Shown here: piece by piece, positions 3,890 through 6,378 of the stretch
How the letters are laid out: each line of letters starts with the position of its first letter
How positions within the stretch are numbered: position 1 is the first letter of the stretch
Source: JALOAR01 sp041649615
Lineage (GTDB): Bacteria > Patescibacteriota > Minisyncoccia > UBA6257 > Colwellbacteraceae
Length of the DNA stretch: 6,378 bases
Reading direction: 5' to 3'
Assembly (NCBI GenBank): GCA_041649615.1
Contig: JBAZMT010000042.1
Location: 1-6,378 of the forward strand
Position numbers and translations under genes: made by a program
Notes under the pieces: model-generated
Database searches by the model: none
Told to the model about the DNA's origin: nothing
What the model saw: the letters and a program-made list of their open reading frames with translations, nothing else

Positions 3890-5081
3890 GCAGCGCCTTT
3901 TTTTGCTTACGCCGGAACGCGAGGCACTATTCGGCGGCGCGGCTGGGGGCGGCAAGAGCAACGCCCTGCTTATGGCTGCGCTCCAGTATGCCGACGTTCC
4001 CGGCTATGCGGCGATCCTATTCCGGCGCACCTATGCCGACCTATCGCTACCTGGCGCCCTGATGGACCGGGCGCATGAATGGCTCGATGGCACCGACGCG
4101 CATTGGTCTGAGCAAACCAAGACGTGGACCTTCCCCAGTGGTGCAACGCTCTCATTCGGCTACCTGGAAGGCGAGAACGATAGGCTGCGCTACCAGTCGG
4201 CAGAGTTCCAGTTTTGCGGGTTCGACGAATTGACCCAGTTCTCGGAGTCGCAATACCGCTATCTGTTCAGCCGCCTGCGCCGCCTCAAGAGTGCCAGCGT
4301 GCCGCTCCGTATGCGCGCCGCGTCAAACCCCGGCGGGCCTGGTCACGAATGGGTCAAGCAGCGTTTCGTCACAGCGAAGCGCGGGCCAGATCGCGTATTC
4401 ATCCCCGCGCGGTTGGCAGATAACCCCTATCTTGACCGGGACGAATACGCCAAGAGCTTGGCCGAGGTGGACATCCTCACCCGCGCGCAACTGCTAGACG
4501 GTAACTGGGACGCCAAGACAGACGGTGCTATCGCCAAGCGTGAGTGGTTTCCCATCGTGAGCGTAGCCCCTGCCAACGGAAAGCGGGTGCGCTTCTGGGA
4601 CCTAGCGGCAACCGAGAAAAGCGCCAAGAAAAACAACGATCCCGACTATACCGTCGGGACGCGCATGGTCAAGACGGACGACAACACCTATTGCATCGAG
4701 CACGTTGTCCGGGGGCGCTATGGTCCGGGTGCGGTTAAGGCGCTCATGCTCCAGACGGCGCAAGGTGACGGCCCATCATGCCGGGTGCTTTTCGAGCAAG
4801 AAGGCGGGTCAAGCGGCAAGATCGTAGCCGACGATATTGTCAAACTCCTGGCCGGGTTCGAGGTCAAGGGCATCCCCTCCACGGGTGACAAGGTACAGCG
4901 CGCTATGCCGTTCATCGCCCAGGCTGAGGCGGGGAATGTACGCCTTGTAGCGGGGCCGTGGTGCAACGACTGGCTGGACGAGATAGTGTCTGTGCCCCAA
5001 GGGGGGCACGACGATCAATGGGATAGCGCGGCTGGGGCCTTTAATGCCCTGGTTCCCCCGCGCGGAGTGCTGTTAGCATAA
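3855..5081 (+). CDS. terL: Terminase large subunit (packaging ATPase/nuclease)
   Basis: This is the DNA-packaging motor: it cuts concatemeric phage DNA and pumps it into the prohead. All expected motifs are visible in the 408 residues. The ATPase half has Walker A GGAAGGGKS (27-35), Walker B FQFCGFDE with D124 and catalytic E125, and a coupling motif RAASNPGG (154-161). The RNase H-like nuclease half has acidic residues D249 (RFWDLA), E314 or E316 (LFEQEGG) and D386, D387 and D390 (GGHDDQWD). The C-terminal half resembles the TIGR01630-type terminase C-terminal domain. Length is typical of compact TerLs. I chose ATG 3855 because it starts at MTKYIPHRPTPRQ, as in relatives; an upstream TTG at 3777 is possible but improbable. 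No clear ribosome binding site is seen, so translation is probably coupled to terS. Its TAA shares one base with the portal ATG. Confidence 0.96.
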   Translation: MTKYIPHRPTPRQRLFLLTPEREALFGGAAGGGKSNALLMAALQYADVPGYAAILFRRTYADLSLPGALMDRAHEWLDGTDAHWSEQTKTWTFPSGATLSFGYLEGENDRLRYQSAEFQFCGFDELTQFSESQYRYLFSRLRRLKSASVPLRMRAASNPGGPGHEWVKQRFVTAKRGPDRVFIPARLADNPYLDRDEYAKSLAEVDILTRAQLLDGNWDAKTDGAIAKREWFPIVSVAPANGKRVRFWDLAATEKSAKKNNDPDYTVGTRMVKTDDNTYCIEHVVRGRYGPGAVKALMLQTAQGDGPSCRVLFEQEGGSSGKIVADDIVKLLAGFEVKGIPSTGDKVQRAMPFIAQAEAGNVRLVAGPWCNDWLDEIVSVPQGGHDDQWDSAAGAFNALVPPRGVLLA

Positions 5082-6378
5082 TGGATATACGACCAACACT
5101 AAGCCAGCGGGTGCGCGTAGCTATGCGCGCCTTGCGCGGTATCCCGCCGACGCGCCACGACTTCGAGCGCAAGCAGGCGCCCGCGTCGATGCTCATGTGG
5201 CCCGACTTCCGCACTGGCCAACCCATCTGGGCAACAGGCGCTTACGAGGACTATGCTCACGAGGGATTCGAGCTAAACACGCTCATCTATTCGGCCATCA
5301 TGTACAAGGTAAGGGCGCAGATGGCCGCGCCATTGCGGGCCTACGAGGGAGACGTGGACGCGCCGACGCCGCTCAAGGCCAACCACCCGCTACAGCAGCT
5401 CGTGGACCGCCCCAACCTGTACATGTCATGGCCCGAGTTCCAGGGGCTCAACACGGTGTACCTGAACTTGGCCGGCGAGTGCTTCATTGCCCTCATCCGT
5501 CCGCGCATCGGCGGTATGCCGGAGCGCATGATACCCATACGGCCCGACCGCATGTTCCCCATCCCCGGCCCCAAGGGCACGCTGAAAGGGTATTTCTACT
5601 GCCCCGAGAACGTCAACCCCGCCAACGGCATACCGATGGCCGCCGAGGACGTTATTCACATCAAGCTGCCGAATCCACTGGACCCGTTGGAGGGCCTGGG
5701 CCGTGGCCTATCGCCGCTAGCCTGCATGGCCTACAGCGCCAGCGTTGACAACATGATAACCGAGTTCCTATACGGCTTCTTCAAGACCGGCGCCATGCCC
5801 ACGGGCATCCTGCGTTTCAACGTGCCCCTCCAAGCGGAGGAGGCCGACCGCATTAAAGAGCGCTGGCATGAGCTGCACGGCGGCTATGAGAAGTGGAGCG
5901 ACGTGGCGGTCTTGGACAACGCTGGCGAGTATCAGCGCGTGGGCCTGACCTTCGAGGAAATGGGCTTCCTGGGCATAGACGAGCGCAACGAGTCGCGCAT
6001 TCTAGGCCCGTTCGGCGTGCCGCCTATCCTCATAGGATCGCGCATCGGGCTAGACAAGGCCACCTATTCGAACTACCAAAGCGCCCGCTCTGCCTTCTGG
6101 GAGGACACCTTCAAGCCCGAGCTATCCATGTTCGAGCGCGAGTATCGCTACTACCTCCAAGGCGAGGGCGGCGAGTTCGTGGCCTTCGACTTTGGCGACG
6201 TGCCTGCATTGCAGCGCGACCTCGTGCCATCCATCGGCGCCTGGTCGCAGATGGTAGACCGTGGCGTGCCCAAGAACGTGGCCGCTGGCGTGTTGAAGAT
6301 CCCGTTGCCCTCGCTGGCCGATGACGGGGTAGGCTACATGAGCCCCATGCTACAGCCCGTGCCGCAAGACCCGAACGC
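5081..6378 (+). CDS. HK97-type phage portal protein (3' end missing)
   Basis: The portal forms the dodecameric ring at the prohead vertex through which TerL drives DNA. The frame is open from ATG 5081 to the window edge (432 codons, no stop). Diagnostic pieces of the HK97 family (Phage_portal, PF04860) are: VRAQMAAPLRAY (77-88), HPLQQLVDRPN (102-112) and the following FQGLNTVYLNLAGECFIALI (120-139); DVIHIKLPNP (190-199) and GLSPLACMAYSASVDN (209-224); FFKTGAMPTGIL (233-244); and FGVPPILIGS (311-320) followed by ATYSNYQSARSAFWEDTFKPEL (327-348). Family members are typically about 400-500 residues, so most of the protein is present. It begins within the TAATG overlap with terL; the nearest GGAG (5064-5067) is 13 bases away, so it probably relies on coupling. 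A prohead protease and capsid gene should follow. Confidence 0.95.
   Translation, partial: MDIRPTLSQRVRVAMRALRGIPPTRHDFERKQAPASMLMWPDFRTGQPIWATGAYEDYAHEGFELNTLIYSAIMYKVRAQMAAPLRAYEGDVDAPTPLKANHPLQQLVDRPNLYMSWPEFQGLNTVYLNLAGECFIALIRPRIGGMPERMIPIRPDRMFPIPGPKGTLKGYFYCPENVNPANGIPMAAEDVIHIKLPNPLDPLEGLGRGLSPLACMAYSASVDNMITEFLYGFFKTGAMPTGILRFNVPLQAEEADRIKERWHELHGGYEKWSDVAVLDNAGEYQRVGLTFEEMGFLGIDERNESRILGPFGVPPILIGSRIGLDKATYSNYQSARSAFWEDTFKPELSMFEREYRYYLQGEGGEFVAFDFGDVPALQRDLVPSIGAWSQMVDRGVPKNVAAGVLKIPLPSLADDGVGYMSPMLQPVPQDPN

Noticed and set aside
4992..5009. Hairpin GTGCCCC/GGGGCAC with loop AAGG near the end of terL, as a possible terminator
   Set aside because: There is no T-tract after it, and it lies in codons for the conserved nuclease motif (PQGGHDD), which explains the sequence. 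The portal gene continues in the same unit.
5197..5748. Plus-strand open frame of 183 codons inside the portal gene
   Set aside because: It is another frame of the portal, whose own frame is intact with clear family motifs. The translation is arginine, histidine and glycine-rich low complexity typical of a GC-rich shadow. The same applies to 5893-6324.
1..6378. CRISPR array, tRNA genes, insertion sequence, integrase or attachment site
   Set aside because: No regularly spaced repeats, no cloverleaf-like sequences, no transposase or recombinase motifs and no tRNA-like duplication were seen on either strand.

Overview
The window is part of a tailed-phage (Caudoviricetes) genome or prophage. The right half carries a recognisable packaging and head-start module on the + strand: a DUF5681-type probable small terminase, a large terminase with its ATPase and nuclease motifs visible, and an HK97-type portal protein that runs off the right end. 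The DNA is fairly GC-rich (hand counts of sample lines give about 62%), and most starts have strong GGAGG-like ribosome binding sites, so the host is a bacterium that uses Shine-Dalgarno initiation. The host group cannot be told from the sequence. No integrase, tRNA, attachment site or bacterial flank is present, so lytic phage and prophage cannot be separated.

Layout. Positions 1-3272 hold a tight run of small genes, all on the + strand and mostly joined by ATGA stop/start overlaps. In order they are: the probable tail of an upstream gene (to 39); an 89-aa unknown; a 129-base non-coding gap that can fold into a compact multi-helix structure (311-417); a 69-aa unknown; a 277-aa protein of clearly lower GC with a possible helix-turn-helix; two tiny single-membrane-segment proteins (45 and 42 aa); a 241-aa exported protein with a signal peptide; a 112-aa unknown bracketed by a 13-base direct repeat; a 75-aa basic unknown; and a 92-aa winged-helix-like DNA-binding protein. 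A strong intrinsic terminator (3303-3332) closes this run.

After the terminator comes a roughly 100-base control region with a 15-base inverted repeat and a further copy of its half-site that overlaps the likely GTG start of the small terminase. TerS, TerL and portal then follow with overlapping ends (35 bases, then 1 base), as expected for one transcription unit. TerS would recognise phage DNA, TerL would cut it and drive it through the portal ring into the prohead. The head protease and capsid genes would be expected beyond the right edge.

The left run is accessory or regulatory in character. Most of its proteins match no family I can recognise. The most interesting parts are the folded gap at 311-417, the membrane/secreted cassette at 1447-2422, the atypical gene at 617-1450, the repeat-bounded gene at 2419-2757, and the repeat cluster in front of terS.
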